Shown here piece after piece: positions 37,518 to 47,565 of a stretch of 64,000 nt of DNA. Numbering within the stretch: position 1 is the stretch's first letter; each line of letters starts with the position of its first letter. A program made the translations under genes and the position numbers. Below the pieces are notes generated by a model. That model was not told where the DNA came from and did no database searches. It saw nothing but the letters and a program-made list of their open reading frames with translations. Origin of the DNA: DASUBV01 sp963822485 (GTDB taxonomy: Bacteria; Actinomycetota; Actinomycetes; Streptosporangiales; Streptosporangiaceae); NCBI GenBank assembly GCA_963822485.1, contig CAWGHW010000018.1, positions 62,001-126,000 of the forward strand, read 5' to 3'.

Positions 37518-40511
37518 ATGAGCAGCAGGGTGGTCAGCCCGGTGTTCATCGGCCGTCGCGGCGAGCTGACATCGCTGGGCGCGCTGATGGACCGGGCCCG
37601 GGCGCAGGAGCCCGCGTTCGCGGTCATCGGCGGCGAGGCCGGGGTCGGCAAGACCCGGCTGGTCCGGGAGGCGGCCGAGCGGGCGGCCGGCGCGGGGTTC
37701 CTGGTGCTCACCGGGCAGTGCGTGGAGCTGGGCGCCGAAGGGCTGCCGCTGGCGCCGCTGGTGGACGCGCTGCGGATCCTGGCCCGGACGCTGCCGCCGG
37801 CGGAGCTGGCCCAGGTGCTCGGCCCGGCCGCGCCCGTGCTGGCCCGGCTGCTGCCCGAGCTGCTGCCCGGCGCCGGGACCCGGCGGCCGGGCGAGGAGGT
37901 CCAGAAGGCGCAGCTGCTGGAGCATGTGCTGGGCGTGCTCGACCGGCTCAGCGCGACCCGGCCGGTGCTGCTCGTGGTCGAGGACCTGCACTGGGCCGAC
38001 CAGTCCACGCTGGACCTGGCCGCGTTCCTGATCCGGTCGCTGCGCGGCAGCCGGGTCCTGCTGGTCGCCACCTACCGGTCCGACGAGCTGCACCGGCGCC
38101 ACCCGCTGCGCCCGCTGCTGGCCGGCTGGGAGCGGCTGCGGTCGGTGGACCGGCTGGAGCTGCCCCGGTTCGACCGCGGCGAGGTGAGCGCACAGCTGGC
38201 CGCGATCCTCGGCGACGACCCGGCGCCCGGCGTGACCAGCCTGATCTTCGACCGCTCCGGCGGCAACGCCTACCTGGTCGAGGAACTGGCCGGGACGGTC
38301 AGCGATGACGGCGACAGCGACCTGCCGCCCTCGCTGCGGGACGTGCTGCTGAGCCGGGTGGACGCGCTGAGCGAGGACGCGCAGCGGCTGCTGCGCGTCG
38401 TCTCCGTCGCCGGCCGCACGGTCCCGGACGAGCTGCTGGCCGCGGTGGCCGGCACGGGCCAGGCCGAGCTGTACGCGGCGCTGCGCGAGGCGGTCGAGAA
38501 CCACCTGCTGCTGATCGGCCCCGGCGGTCGCGGCTACGCCTTCCGGCACGCGCTGACCAGGGACGCGGTGTACGAGGACGTGCTGCCCGGCGAGCGGGTC
38601 CGGCTGCACGCCGCCTACGCCGAGGCGCTGACCAGCGACCCCCGGCTGGCCGACGACGAGGGCGCGCTGCCCGCCGCGCTGGCCTACCACTGGTACGCGG
38701 CGCTCGACCTGCCCCAGGCCCTGCCGGCCGCCATCGAGGCCGCCCGGCACGCGATGACCAGCTACGCGCCGGCCGAGGCGCTGCGCCATCTGGAGCGAGC
38801 GCTGGAGATCTGGCCGCGGGTGAGCGACGCGGAGCAGCGGACCGGCCTGGACCTGACCGAGGCGAGCCGGCTCGCGGCCGAGGCGGCCTACCGCTCAGGG
38901 ACCCTGAACCGGGCCGACTCGCTGCTCGCCGACGCGCTGGCCCGGCTGCCGGCCGCGGCCAGCCCGGTGCGCCGCGCGCTGCTGCTGGAGCAGCACGCGG
39001 TCATCCAGCGGGACTCGGGCCGCCAGCCCGCGGCGGTCGCGTCGCTGGAGCAGGGGCTGGCCCTGCTCCCGGCGGCGGGCGACGCCGACGCCAGGCGCGC
39101 CCATGCCGTGCTGCTGGCCACGCTGGCCGGGGTGCTGATGCGCGGCTCGGAGATGGAGCGAGCGGCGGCCGTCGCCCGGCAGGCGGTGGCCGCGGCGCGG
39201 GCGGCCGGGGCGCGGGAAGCTGAGGCCGACGCCGCCATCACGCTCGGCCTGGGCATGGCCTACCTGGACGAGCCCGAGGCGGGCCTGGAGTCGCTGCGCG
39301 CCGGGGTGGCGCTGGCCCTGGAGCTGGACATCCCGCTGACCGCGGTGCGCGGCTACGTGAACCTCTCTGACGTAGTGGAGCTGCTGGGCCGGCACGAGGA
39401 GGCGGCCAGCGAGGCCGGGGCGGGCCTGGAGCTGGCCGTGCGCTCCGGGCTGGCGCGCACCCTCGGCTCCTTCCTGATCGGCAACCAGGCCGAGCCGCTC
39501 CTGCGCCTGGGCGAGTGGGAGCGCGTCGATGAGCTGCTCGCGCGCTCCATGAACTCGATGCCGGAGGGGGTATTCGCCGCCACCTTGCACCACCTGCGGG
39601 CCGAGCTGGCGGTCATGCGCGGCGGGTACGGCGCCGCCGCCCGGGACCTGCGGGAGGGCCGCCGGGTCATGGGCGATACCAACGATGCCCAGTTCACCCA
39701 GCCGTACCGGTACCTCGACGCGATGATCGCGCTGAGCCGGGCCGACCTGGGCGCGGCCAGGGACATGCTGGCCCCGGCGCTGGACGGCGGCATCGCCGAC
39801 TGGCAGGCGCGGTACGCCTGGCCGGTGCTGTGGACGGCCATGCGCGTCGAGGCCGAGGAGGCCCTCCGGGCCCGCGACCGGCGCCAGGCTGTCCCGCCGG
39901 AGATCGCGGAGCGGTGCGCCAGGCTGGCGGCCATCGCGGAGCGGATGGTGGCCCCGGCGCCACCCTGGCACGGGTACCGCGCGCTGGTCGCCGCCGAGCG
40001 GGCCAGGGCGGCCGGCAACGGCGAGGCAGCGGCCTGGTCCGCCGCGGCCGCCGCCTGGCGGGCGGCGGGCGAGCCGTACCCGCTGGCCTACGCCTTGCTG
40101 CGGCTGGCCGAGGCGCACGCGGGCGCCGCGGACCGCCCGGCGATGACCGAGGCGGTCCGGGAGGCGCACGAGATCGCGGCGCGGATCGGGGCCGAGCCGA
40201 TCGCGGCCGAGGCCGCCGCGCTGGCCCGCCGGGCCCGGCTGAGCCTGGCGCCCGGCGCCGGCCCGGACGAGCCGGCTGCGGCGCCGCCGGAGCCCGCCGA
40301 CGAGCTGGCCCGGTTCGGGCTCACCGAGCGGGAGCGCGAGGTGCTGGTCCGGCTGGCCGCCGGCCGGTCCAACCCCGAGATCGCCCGTGAGCTGTTCATC
40401 AGCGCCAAGACGGCCAGCGTGCACGTGTCCAACATCCTGGCCAAGCTGGGCGTCAGCGGCCGGGTGGAGGCCGCCGCGGTCGCGCACCGCCTGGGCATCG
40501 AGCCGCCCTGA
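37518..40511 (+). CDS. Large LuxR-family ATPase regulator (LAL type)
   Basis: A 997-residue signal-transduction regulator. It has an N-terminal AAA-type ATPase with Walker A GGEAGVGKTRL at about residue 40 and Walker B VLLVVEDLHWADQST at about 150. A long central helical region with TPR-like repeats follows (for example EEAASEAGAGLELAVRSGL), then a C-terminal LuxR helix-turn-helix at about residues 930-997 (LTEREREVLVRLAAGRSNPEIARELFISAKTASVHVSNILAKLGVSGR). LAL/MalT-type proteins activate transcription after binding ATP and an inducer. It starts at ATG 37518 and seems monocistronic; the target is unknown. Confidence 0.93.
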   Translation: MSSRVVSPVFIGRRGELTSLGALMDRARAQEPAFAVIGGEAGVGKTRLVREAAERAAGAGFLVLTGQCVELGAEGLPLAPLVDALRILARTLPPAELAQVLGPAAPVLARLLPELLPGAGTRRPGEEVQKAQLLEHVLGVLDRLSATRPVLLVVEDLHWADQSTLDLAAFLIRSLRGSRVLLVATYRSDELHRRHPLRPLLAGWERLRSVDRLELPRFDRGEVSAQLAAILGDDPAPGVTSLIFDRSGGNAYLVEELAGTVSDDGDSDLPPSLRDVLLSRVDALSEDAQRLLRVVSVAGRTVPDELLAAVAGTGQAELYAALREAVENHLLLIGPGGRGYAFRHALTRDAVYEDVLPGERVRLHAAYAEALTSDPRLADDEGALPAALAYHWYAALDLPQALPAAIEAARHAMTSYAPAEALRHLERALEIWPRVSDAEQRTGLDLTEASRLAAEAAYRSGTLNRADSLLADALARLPAAASPVRRALLLEQHAVIQRDSGRQPAAVASLEQGLALLPAAGDADARRAHAVLLATLAGVLMRGSEMERAAAVARQAVAAARAAGAREAEADAAITLGLGMAYLDEPEAGLESLRAGVALALELDIPLTAVRGYVNLSDVVELLGRHEEAASEAGAGLELAVRSGLARTLGSFLIGNQAEPLLRLGEWERVDELLARSMNSMPEGVFAATLHHLRAELAVMRGGYGAAARDLREGRRVMGDTNDAQFTQPYRYLDAMIALSRADLGAARDMLAPALDGGIADWQARYAWPVLWTAMRVEAEEALRARDRRQAVPPEIAERCARLAAIAERMVAPAPPWHGYRALVAAERARAAGNGEAAAWSAAAAAWRAAGEPYPLAYALLRLAEAHAGAADRPAMTEAVREAHEIAARIGAEPIAAEAAALARRARLSLAPGAGPDEPAAAPPEPADELARFGLTEREREVLVRLAAGRSNPEIARELFISAKTASVHVSNILAKLGVSGRVEAAAVAHRLGIEPP

Positions 40512-40664
40512 CCGGCTAAGGGGGCCGGCGCCCCGGGCTAAGGAGGCCGGCCGCGAATCTGAGGGGCCAGCACGGCCCGGCTACGGCCGGTGAACGATGC
40601 GGGGCTCCGGCCCTTAGCCCGACGCTGAAACTGTCATCGCAGGTCAGCGGGAAGGGCAGAGCCA

Positions 40665-42046
40665 ATGAACATGAACAACGCGCCATCGGGCACGATCCGG
40701 GCGGCACTGCGCTACCCGGCCTTCCGCCGGCTGCTGACCGGGCTGGCCATCTCCCAGGTCGGCGACTGGCTGTACAACCTGGCCCTGGTCGCGCTGGTCT
40801 ACCAGCGGACTCACTCCGCGCTGTGGGCCGGCGTCACCACCGCCGCGCGGGTGGTCCCGGCGGTGGCCCTGGGCCCGCTGGGCGGCGTGGTCGCCGACCG
40901 CTACGACCGGCGCCTGGTGATGATCGTCAGCGACCTGATCCGGGTGGCGCTCATGCTGGCGCTGGCCCTGGTCGCCGCCGCGCAGCTGCCGATCCTGCTC
41001 GCGCCGCTGATCGCGGCCGTGGCCACCGCGGCGGGCACGCCGTACCTGCCCTGCACCTCCGGCGCCACGCCCCGGCTGGTCCCGGACGCCGACCTGCCGG
41101 GCGCCAACGCGGCCCGTTCCGCGGTCACCGGCCTCGGCATCATCGTCGGGCCGGCGCTGGGCGGCGTGCTGCTGCTACTCGGCTCGCCCGCACTGGCATT
41201 TCTGGTTAACGGGCTCACCTTCGGCCTGTCCGCCGCCACTGTGCTGGCCATTCCGGCCGGGGATTGCTTCCGGCCCGGGCCGGCGGTCGCGGCGGGCGGC
41301 CCGGCGGGCTGCTGAGCGGCATCGCGGCGGGCGCCGCCGTGCTGCGGCGCAGCCCCAGCGCGCTGCGGCTGGTCGGCGCGGACATCATGTGCAGCGTGGT
41401 CTACGGCATGCAGACCGTGCTGCTCCTGCTGGTCGCGCGCCGGTCCGGGCTGGGCCTGCACGGCTACGGCTACCTGTTCGCGGCCCTCGGCGTGGGCGCG
41501 CTGGCCGGCACCGCGCTGGCCAGCCGGGCGCTGCGCCACCCGAATCAGCGGGCCGTGCTGGCTGACATGCTGGCCGCCGTCGGCCTGCCGATGCTGCTGC
41601 TGGCGGTCACCCGCGGGCCGGCGGTGGCGCTGATCCTGGTCGCGTTCACCGGCGCCGGGGCGGTGCTGGTCGAGATCCTGACCGAGACCGGCCTGCAGCG
41701 GATGCTGCCGCCGGAGGTGTTCGGCCGCGCCTACGGCCTGGCCCTGCCCGCTGCGCTGGCCGGCATCGCGCTCGGCTCGCTGATCGCGCCGCTACTGGTC
41801 ACCGCGCTGGGCACGACCGGGGCGCTGATCGCCTGCGGCGCGGCCGCGCCGGTCTACGCTCTGACGCTGCCGCGCATGGCCGCGGCCGCCGGGGCGCCCG
41901 CGGCGGACCAGCCGATCGGGGACCAATCGCTGATCGCCGAGTCGGTGCCGGCCGAGTCAGTGACCGCCGAGTCAGTGCCGGCCGAGCGGGCGGCGGCCGA
42001 GGCGCCGACCGAGGTGCTGGCCGCCGTGGCTAGCCCCGGGCGATGA
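40665..42046 (+). pseudogene. MFS transporter interrupted by an apparent frameshift
   Basis: From ATG 40665 the frame encodes an MFS half (AFRRLLTGLAISQVGDWLYNLALVALVYQ, GGVVADRYDRRLVMIVSD, ALGGVLLLLGSPALAFLVNGLTFGLSAATVLAIPA) and stops at 41313-41315. The second half continues in a different frame from about 41275 (PGGLLSGIAAGAAVLRRSPSALRLVGADIMCSVVYGMQTVLLLL) to 42046. Together they make a normal 12-helix MFS protein with an acidic/alanine tail (AESVPAESVTAESVPAE). The shift lies in the GC run at about 41275-41310. A functional gene with a sequencing error or a pseudogene. Confidence 0.85.
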
Positions 42047-42295
42047 GCGCCCAGCTCCAGGCCGCGGCGAGGTAGCGCCACCGCCCGGTGCCCGCGACTG
42101 ACTGGCCCAGCCCGGTCGCCGGGCGCCGGGCGCGGCGGCTCACGACCACGCGGCCGGGGCAGTTAACGGTGTCGTTGTCGGGATACATTTCGTTATGCGT
42201 GATATCTAAGAGTGATAACAACGGCTGCTAGGGGCGGGCCAGAGTCGCGAGGAACGGCCGTGTTATAGAGCTGTGTCGCGCGTCGCCGGAAGGAC

Positions 42296-44152
42296 ATGGA
42301 GCAGGTGGAGGCGCACATCAGCCGGGACGGCGACGCGGGACTGCCCCGGCGCCACGATCCGGACCTGGGCGGCCTGGCCACCTTCACCCTTGATCCGGAC
42401 GGCCGGATTACCACCTGGTCGGTGACCGCAATTCAGTTGTTCGGGCCGGTTCAGGCCGGGGAGCACGTCTGTGACGTGCTGCTCACCGGCCCCGGCCACT
42501 GGCAGCTGGTCAGCCACGCGCTGGCCGAAACGGCGGCCGGGCGGATCTGGTCGGCGACGGTGGCCGGCGGCCGGCTGGGCGAGGGCCGGTTCGCGATCCG
42601 CTGGGAGCCGCTGGCCGGCCTCGGCGGCGGGGCGATCGTGATCGGGCAGCGGGCGTCGCCGGGCCCGCGCGCCACCTGGCTGAGCGAGGCGGCGGCCCGG
42701 ATCGGCACCACGCTCGACCTGACCGAGACCGCGCGGGAGCTGGTCGAGGTCGCGGTGCCGGGCTTTGCCGAGGCGGCCTCGGTCTTCGGGTGGGAGACCC
42801 TGCTGGCCGCGGACGAGCTGGCCTCGCCCAGGACCGGCTCCGGCGCGGTGGTGGTGCGGCGGCTGGCCGCCAGCGTGTCGGGGCAGGCGGCGGCGGTGAC
42901 CGACGGCATGCTGCCGCCCGGCGAGGTGCTGGTGTTCGGGCCAGGCTCGCCGTCCGCGCAGGCCATGGCCAGTGGCGAGCCCGTGCTGTCCGATCACCTG
43001 GACGCCGAGACGACGCAGCGGCTGGCCCGCCGGCCGGGCGCGACCGAGATCGCGGCGGGCTACCGCTCGTTCCTGGCCATGCCGCTGATCGCCCGCGGTG
43101 CGGTGGTGGGCTGCGCGACGTTCGGCCGGTCCCCGGCCAGCCCGGCGTTCAGCCCCGACGACATCGCGGTGGCCGGGGAGCTGGCCTCGAGGGCGGCCGT
43201 CTGCATCGACAACGCGCGGCTGTACCACCGCGAGCGGCGCACCGCACTGGCTCTGCAGCGCGGGCTGCTGCCCGGCCGGCCCGACGTCCCGGCCGGCCTG
43301 GAGGTGGCCTCGGACTACCTGGCCGTGGGGGCCAGCGTGGTCGGCGGCGACTGGCACGACATCGTGGCGCTGCCCGGCGGCCGGGCCGCGCTGATCGTCG
43401 GGGACGCGATGGGCCACGGCCCGGAGGCGGCCGCGGTGATGGTGCAGCTGCGCACCGCGGCGCACACGCTGGCCGGGCTGGACCTGCCGCCCGGCGAGAT
43501 CCTGCACCGGCTGGACGTGATGGCGTCCGGGATGGCCGAGCCGTTCGCGACCTGCATCTATACCGTGGTGGACCCGGCCGCGGGGGTCACGGTCACGGCC
43601 CGGGCCGGGCACCTGCCGCCGGTGCTGGTGCTCCCCGGCGGTGACACCACGGTGCTGGACCTGCCCGCCGGGCTGCCGCTGGGGCTGGCCGCGGAGGCGT
43701 TCGAGACCACGCGGGCCCCGCTGCCGCCCGGCGCGACGCTGGCCCTGTACACCGACGGGCTGGTCGAAAGCCGCAGCCTGCCGGTGGACGAGGGCATGGC
43801 CGCGCTGCGCGCCGCGCTCGGCATCGCACTGGCCGATCCGGCCACCTCGCTCGACGAGGCCTGCGCCACCATCACGCGCAAGCTCGAGCACCACGAGGAC
43901 GACGTCACCCTGGTGCTCGCTAGGGTCAGGGCGCGGCGCCGCCTTCCTGAGGAGCGAGAAGCGACGCAGGAGCGACGAGGGAAGGCGGCGTCATCAGGCG
44001 CCCCGGAGCCGAGCCATAGACACAGTCCGGCTCCGGCCGGGGAGCTGATTACCGGACCATTACGTCATTCGCGCGCGCCCCGTGCCGCCACCGCGGCCCG
44101 TGCTACTCATGCGGGGGAACGCCGATCTCGTAACCCTCCGGAGGTTGACATC
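42296..44152 (+). CDS. PAS-GAF-PP2C (SpoIIE/RsbU-like) phosphatase; frame continues into the Rieske gene
   Basis: Residues about 25-130 resemble a PAS domain (LATFTLDPDGRITTWSVTAIQLFG), about 140-305 a GAF domain (TLDLTETARELVEVAVPGFAEAASVFGWE... RSFLAMPLIARGAVVGCATFGR), and about 320-545 a SpoIIE-type PP2C domain with GGDWHDIVAL, LIVGDAMGHG, LALYTDGLVE and HEDDVTLVLARVR. Such proteins dephosphorylate anti-sigma-factor antagonists. The domain ends near 43930, but no stop codon occurs in frame; the last 75 residues are low-complexity and the frame runs straight into the Rieske protein, whose own start is at 44153. GGAAGG precedes ATG 42296. A lost stop or single-base error is likely. Confidence 0.85.
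43937..43990. terminator. Stem-loop after the PP2C domain
   Basis: CGCCGCCTTCC (43937-43947) pairs perfectly with GGAAGGCGGCG (43980-43990) across a 32-base loop holding two GGAGCGA units. It sits where the phosphatase gene should end, so it likely marks the original 3' end. Confidence 0.5.
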
Positions 44153-44662
44153 GTGACGCAGGAGTCCGCACCGCAGCAGGGAGAGACAACCCGGCGGGCC
44201 GCGCTGGCCGGGGCCGGCCTGACTGGCGTGGCCGGGCTGGTGACCGCGTGCGGCACGGCCGGCCGCCCGGCCGCGAGCTCCGGCCGCCCGGCCGCGAAGA
44301 AGAAGACCGGCGGGATGTCGGGCGGGTCCGGCGGGTCGGGCGGGTCGGGATCGGCGGGCGGCTCCGGCCACTCGGATGCCGCGCTGGCCGAGACCGGCGC
44401 GATCCCGGTCGGCGGCGGGAAGATCTTCACCGCCGAGAAGGTCGTGGTCACCCAGCCCGCCGCCGGGCACTTCAAGGCGTTCAGCGCGGTGTGCACCCAC
44501 CAGGGCTGCCTGGTCGACCAGATCGCCCACGGCACGATCGACTGCCCGTGTCACGGCAGCCAGTTCAGCATCAGGAACGGCCGCGTGGTCGCCGGACCCG
44601 CGCCCAGCCCGCTGCCGGCCCGCCCGATATCGGTGGCCGGCGGCAAGATCACGCTGGCCTGA
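44153..44662 (+). CDS. Tat-exported Rieske [2Fe-2S] lipoprotein
   Basis: A 169-residue protein starting at GTG 44153 after GGAGG. The N-terminus has a twin-arginine signal (TTRRAALAGAGLTGVAGLVTAC) whose VTAC is a lipobox, so it would be exported folded and lipid-anchored. A Lys/Gly/Ser linker (GGMSGGSGGSGGSGSAGG) follows, then the Rieske domain with CTHQGC and CPCHGSQF binding the cluster. It resembles stand-alone QcrA/Rieske proteins found with flavoprotein electron-transfer genes. It is the first gene of a set with a ferric-reductase-like protein, FMN-binding protein and ApbE. Confidence 0.9.
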   Translation: MTQESAPQQGETTRRAALAGAGLTGVAGLVTACGTAGRPAASSGRPAAKKKTGGMSGGSGGSGGSGSAGGSGHSDAALAETGAIPVGGGKIFTAEKVVVTQPAAGHFKAFSAVCTHQGCLVDQIAHGTIDCPCHGSQFSIRNGRVVAGPAPSPLPARPISVAGGKITLA

Positions 44663-44804
44663 GCGCGGCACGGGAGACTGCCGTGACCAACACCACGCGT
44701 CCGCGGACCGCCCCCCTGCCCCGGCCGGCGCCGATGCCCCCTGAGGCGCCGGCCGGGCCCCGCTGACCGCGGCGGCCGGGCCCAGTACGGCGCCGCAGGC
44801 CGCG

Positions 44805-46169
44805 ATGCCGCGGGCATCCGCCGCGCACCGGCTCCGGCCCGCCCTGTGGCGGGCCGGGTCGCTGCCGATCCTCGGCGTGATCGCAGCCGGCGCCCTCGGC
44901 GTGGCCCTGCTGTGGCTGACCAACGCGCCCCCGGTGAGCGGCGCGGGCGACGCGCTCACCGCGGCCGGCGACATCCTGGGCCTGCTGGCCGGCTACGGCG
45001 TCGTGGTCCTGGTCGCGCTGATGGCCCGGCTGCCGCCGCTGGAACGCGGCATCGGCGCCAGCCAGCTCTCCCGCTGGCACGCCCTGGGCGGCCGGTACGT
45101 GATGTCCGTCATCGCCGCCCACGCCGTGCTGATCACCTGGGGCTACGCGCTCAGCGCGCACGTGAGCCTGTTCTCGGAGACGGCCAGCGTGCTGACCACC
45201 CAGCCCGACGTGCTGATGGCCACGGCCGGCGCCGTGCTGCTGCTGGCGGTCGGCATCGCCTCGGCCCGGGCCATCCGGCGCAGCATGTCGTACGAGACCT
45301 GGTACTACCTGCACCTGTACGCCTACCTGGGGATCGCGCTGGCGTTCAGCCACCAGTTCGCCGTCGGCGGCACGTTCGCCGACAGCCTGGCCGACCGGGT
45401 CGCCTGGTCGCTGCTCTACGGCGCCGTGGCCGGGCTGGTGATCTGGTACCGGATCGTCACCCCGGCCCGCCGGCTGGCCCGGCACCACTTCCGCGTCGCC
45501 GGGCTGCGCCAGGAGGCGCCGGGGATCATGTCCCTGTACATCGCCGGAGAGCACCTCGAGGAGCTGCGCGCCGAGGCCGGCCAGTTCTTCCGCTGGCGGT
45601 TCCTGTCCCGCGAGCACTGGTGGCAGTCGCACCCCTACTCGCTGTCCGCCGTGCCCCAGCCGGACGTGCTGCGGATCACCGTGAAGTGCCGCGGCGACGG
45701 CAGCGACGCGCTGCGCCGGGTACGCCCCGGCACCAGGGTCCTGGCCGAGGGCCCGTACGGCGCGTTCACTCCCTCGCCCGGCCGCCGCGGCGTGGTGCTG
45801 ATCGCGGGCGGGGTGGGCATCACCCCGCTGCGGGCCATGTTCGCCGCCCTGCCCGACACGGCCGGCCAGCGGCCCGGCGGGATCACGCTGATCTACCGGG
45901 CCAGCCACCCGCGCGACATCGTGTTCCGCCGTGAGCTGGACGGCATCGCCGCCACCCGCGGCGTCGTGGTGCACTACCTGACCGGGTCCCGGCGCGACCT
46001 GGGCACCGACCCGCTGTCGGCGGACAGCCTGGCCCGCGCCGTGCCTGGCCTGCACCGCCGCGAGGCCTACATCTGCGGGCCGCCCGGCATGGTGGACACG
46101 GCCATCGCCTCCCTGCGCACCGCCGGCATGCCCCGCCGCCGCATCCACCACGAGTCCTTCGACTTCTAG
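44805..46169 (+). CDS. Ferric-reductase-like transmembrane flavoprotein
   Basis: A 454-residue protein: six membrane helices from LPILGVIAAGALGVALLWL to LVIWYRIV with haem-ligand candidates (RWHALGGRYVMSVIAAHAVLI, LHLYAYLGIALAFSHQFAV), an FAD domain with HPYSLSAV, an NADPH domain with IAGGVGITPLRAMF, and the end YICGPPGMVD. It would move electrons from cytosolic NAD(P)H across the membrane. ATG 44805 lacks a ribosome site. A GTG at 44683 with GGGAG before it opens a 27-residue frame (VTNTTRPRTAPLPRP...) ending at 44766, so the true N-terminus may start there with a single-base slip between. Confidence 0.9.
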   Translation: MPRASAAHRLRPALWRAGSLPILGVIAAGALGVALLWLTNAPPVSGAGDALTAAGDILGLLAGYGVVVLVALMARLPPLERGIGASQLSRWHALGGRYVMSVIAAHAVLITWGYALSAHVSLFSETASVLTTQPDVLMATAGAVLLLAVGIASARAIRRSMSYETWYYLHLYAYLGIALAFSHQFAVGGTFADSLADRVAWSLLYGAVAGLVIWYRIVTPARRLARHHFRVAGLRQEAPGIMSLYIAGEHLEELRAEAGQFFRWRFLSREHWWQSHPYSLSAVPQPDVLRITVKCRGDGSDALRRVRPGTRVLAEGPYGAFTPSPGRRGVVLIAGGVGITPLRAMFAALPDTAGQRPGGITLIYRASHPRDIVFRRELDGIAATRGVVVHYLTGSRRDLGTDPLSADSLARAVPGLHRREAYICGPPGMVDTAIASLRTAGMPRRRIHHESFDF

Positions 46170-46214
46170 TCCGCACGATCAGGGGCCGCAAACTTATGAA
46201 CGGAGCACACCCGC

Positions 46215-46718
46215 ATGCGCCGCGCCATCATCGCGCTCAGCAGCACCGTCGCCGGGCTCATCCTGCTGCTGTCGTTCAAGACGCACGTTCCCGGCGCTAC
46301 CGGCGCTGTCGCCGCCGGGACCGCCGCGGCGCCCGGCAGCGGCGGCCCGGCGGCCGGTGCCGGGTCGGCGGACATGGCCGGGGCTGGTCACGCGAGCCGC
46401 CCGGCCCGGTCGTCGCGGCCCCCGCACCGGACCCGCTCGCGCGCCCGCACGGTCACCGGCACCGTGGCCGAGACCACCTACGGGCCCATGCAGGTCCGCC
46501 TCACGCTGACCGGCCAGAGCATCACCAGGGTGACCGTGCTCCAGCGCACCGATGACGGCGCGATGAGCAACCAGATCGACGCCAACGCCATCCCCAGGCT
46601 CATCGACGAGACGCTGGCCGTGCAGAGCGCCCGCATCAACGCCGTCTCCGGGGCCAGCTACACCAGCGCGGGCTACCGCCGGTCGCTGCAAAGCGCCCTG
46701 GACCAGGCCGGCTCATGA
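46215..46718 (+). CDS. FMN-binding domain protein, membrane-anchored
   Basis: A 167-residue protein with an N-terminal membrane anchor (AIIALSSTVAGLILLLSF), a Gly/Ala/Pro linker rich in Arg/Ser, then an FMN_bind domain (TVTGTVAETTYGPMQVRLTLTGQSITRVTVLQ... SARINAVSGASYTSAGYRRSLQSAL). SGASYTS corresponds to the flavinylation motif where ApbE attaches FMN covalently, normally to Ser or Thr. It would carry electrons outside the membrane. Its stop overlaps the start of apbE by four bases, a strong functional link. Confidence 0.9.
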   Translation: MRRAIIALSSTVAGLILLLSFKTHVPGATGAVAAGTAAAPGSGGPAAGAGSADMAGAGHASRPARSSRPPHRTRSRARTVTGTVAETTYGPMQVRLTLTGQSITRVTVLQRTDDGAMSNQIDANAIPRLIDETLAVQSARINAVSGASYTSAGYRRSLQSALDQAGS

Positions 46719-47500
46719 CTGTGCTGGCCAGGGGGGACGGCCCCCCTAACCCTCCCGAGACCGAGGAGCGGCTGCGGCACGCCGAGCCGGTCATGGGCAC
46801 CGTGGTGTCCTTCGACATCCCGGCCGCGGCCGCGTCCGCGCTGGCCCCGGTGCTGCGCTGGCTGCACTGGGTGGACGCCACGTTCTCGCCCTACCGGGAG
46901 CACAGCGACGTCAGCCGCCTCGGCCGCGGTGAGCTGCCGCTGGCCGAGTGCGCACCCGAGCTGGCCGAGGTGCTCGGCGAGTGCGCCGTCGTCCGCGACG
47001 TCACCGGCGGCTACTTCACCGTCAGTCCCGGCGGCCGGTTCGACCCGTCCGGCCTGGTCAAGGGCTGGTCCATCGAGCGCGCTGGCCGCCTGCTGGCCGC
47101 CGCCGGCGTTACCAGCTACTGCGTCAACGGCGGCGGCGACCTGCAGTGCGCCGGCGAGCCCGCCCCCGGCGAGCCGTGGCGGATCGGCATCGCCAGCCCG
47201 CTGCGCCCTGGCCGGCTGGCCACCGTCGTCACCGGCCGCGACTTCGCCGTCGCCACCTCCGGCAACGCCGAGCGGGGCGTGCACATCGTGAACCCGCACA
47301 CCGGCCAGCTCGCCGCCGACCTGGCCAGCGTCACCATCACCGGCCCTCGCCTCACCACCGCCGACGCCTACGCCACCGCCGCGTTCGCCATGGGTGACGT
47401 GGCCAGGGGCTGGGCCGAGCGCGTGCCCGGCTACGAGGCCTTCGGCGTCGCCCCGGACGGCCGCACCTGGCAGACCAGCGGCTTCCCCGCGGCCCGGTAG
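46715..47500 (+). CDS. apbE: FAD:protein FMN transferase (ApbE)
   Basis: A 261-residue ApbE: EPVMGTVVSFDIP, DATFSPYREHSDVSRL, GRFDPSGLVKGWSIERA, YCVNGGGDLQCAG, DFAVATSGNAERGVHIVNPHTG and the metal-binding ADAYATAAFAMG are all present. The enzyme splits FAD and links FMN to Ser/Thr in a partner. The partner is the FMN-binding protein whose stop overlaps this ATG. No signal peptide is visible, so it seems cytoplasmic, although family members often act outside. Confidence 0.93.
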   Translation: MTVLARGDGPPNPPETEERLRHAEPVMGTVVSFDIPAAAASALAPVLRWLHWVDATFSPYREHSDVSRLGRGELPLAECAPELAEVLGECAVVRDVTGGYFTVSPGGRFDPSGLVKGWSIERAGRLLAAAGVTSYCVNGGGDLQCAGEPAPGEPWRIGIASPLRPGRLATVVTGRDFAVATSGNAERGVHIVNPHTGQLAADLASVTITGPRLTTADAYATAAFAMGDVARGWAERVPGYEAFGVAPDGRTWQTSGFPAAR

Positions 47501-47565
47501 CTTTGACCCGGCCCGGCCACCCGGGCTGGAATAGCTGAGTGCCGGGCCCGGGCGAGGAGGATGTG

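Noticed and set aside
42296..44662. A real phosphatase-Rieske fusion protein
   Set aside because: A twin-arginine lipoprotein signal in mid-chain and a separate GTG with GGAGG argue for two genes and a lost stop codon.
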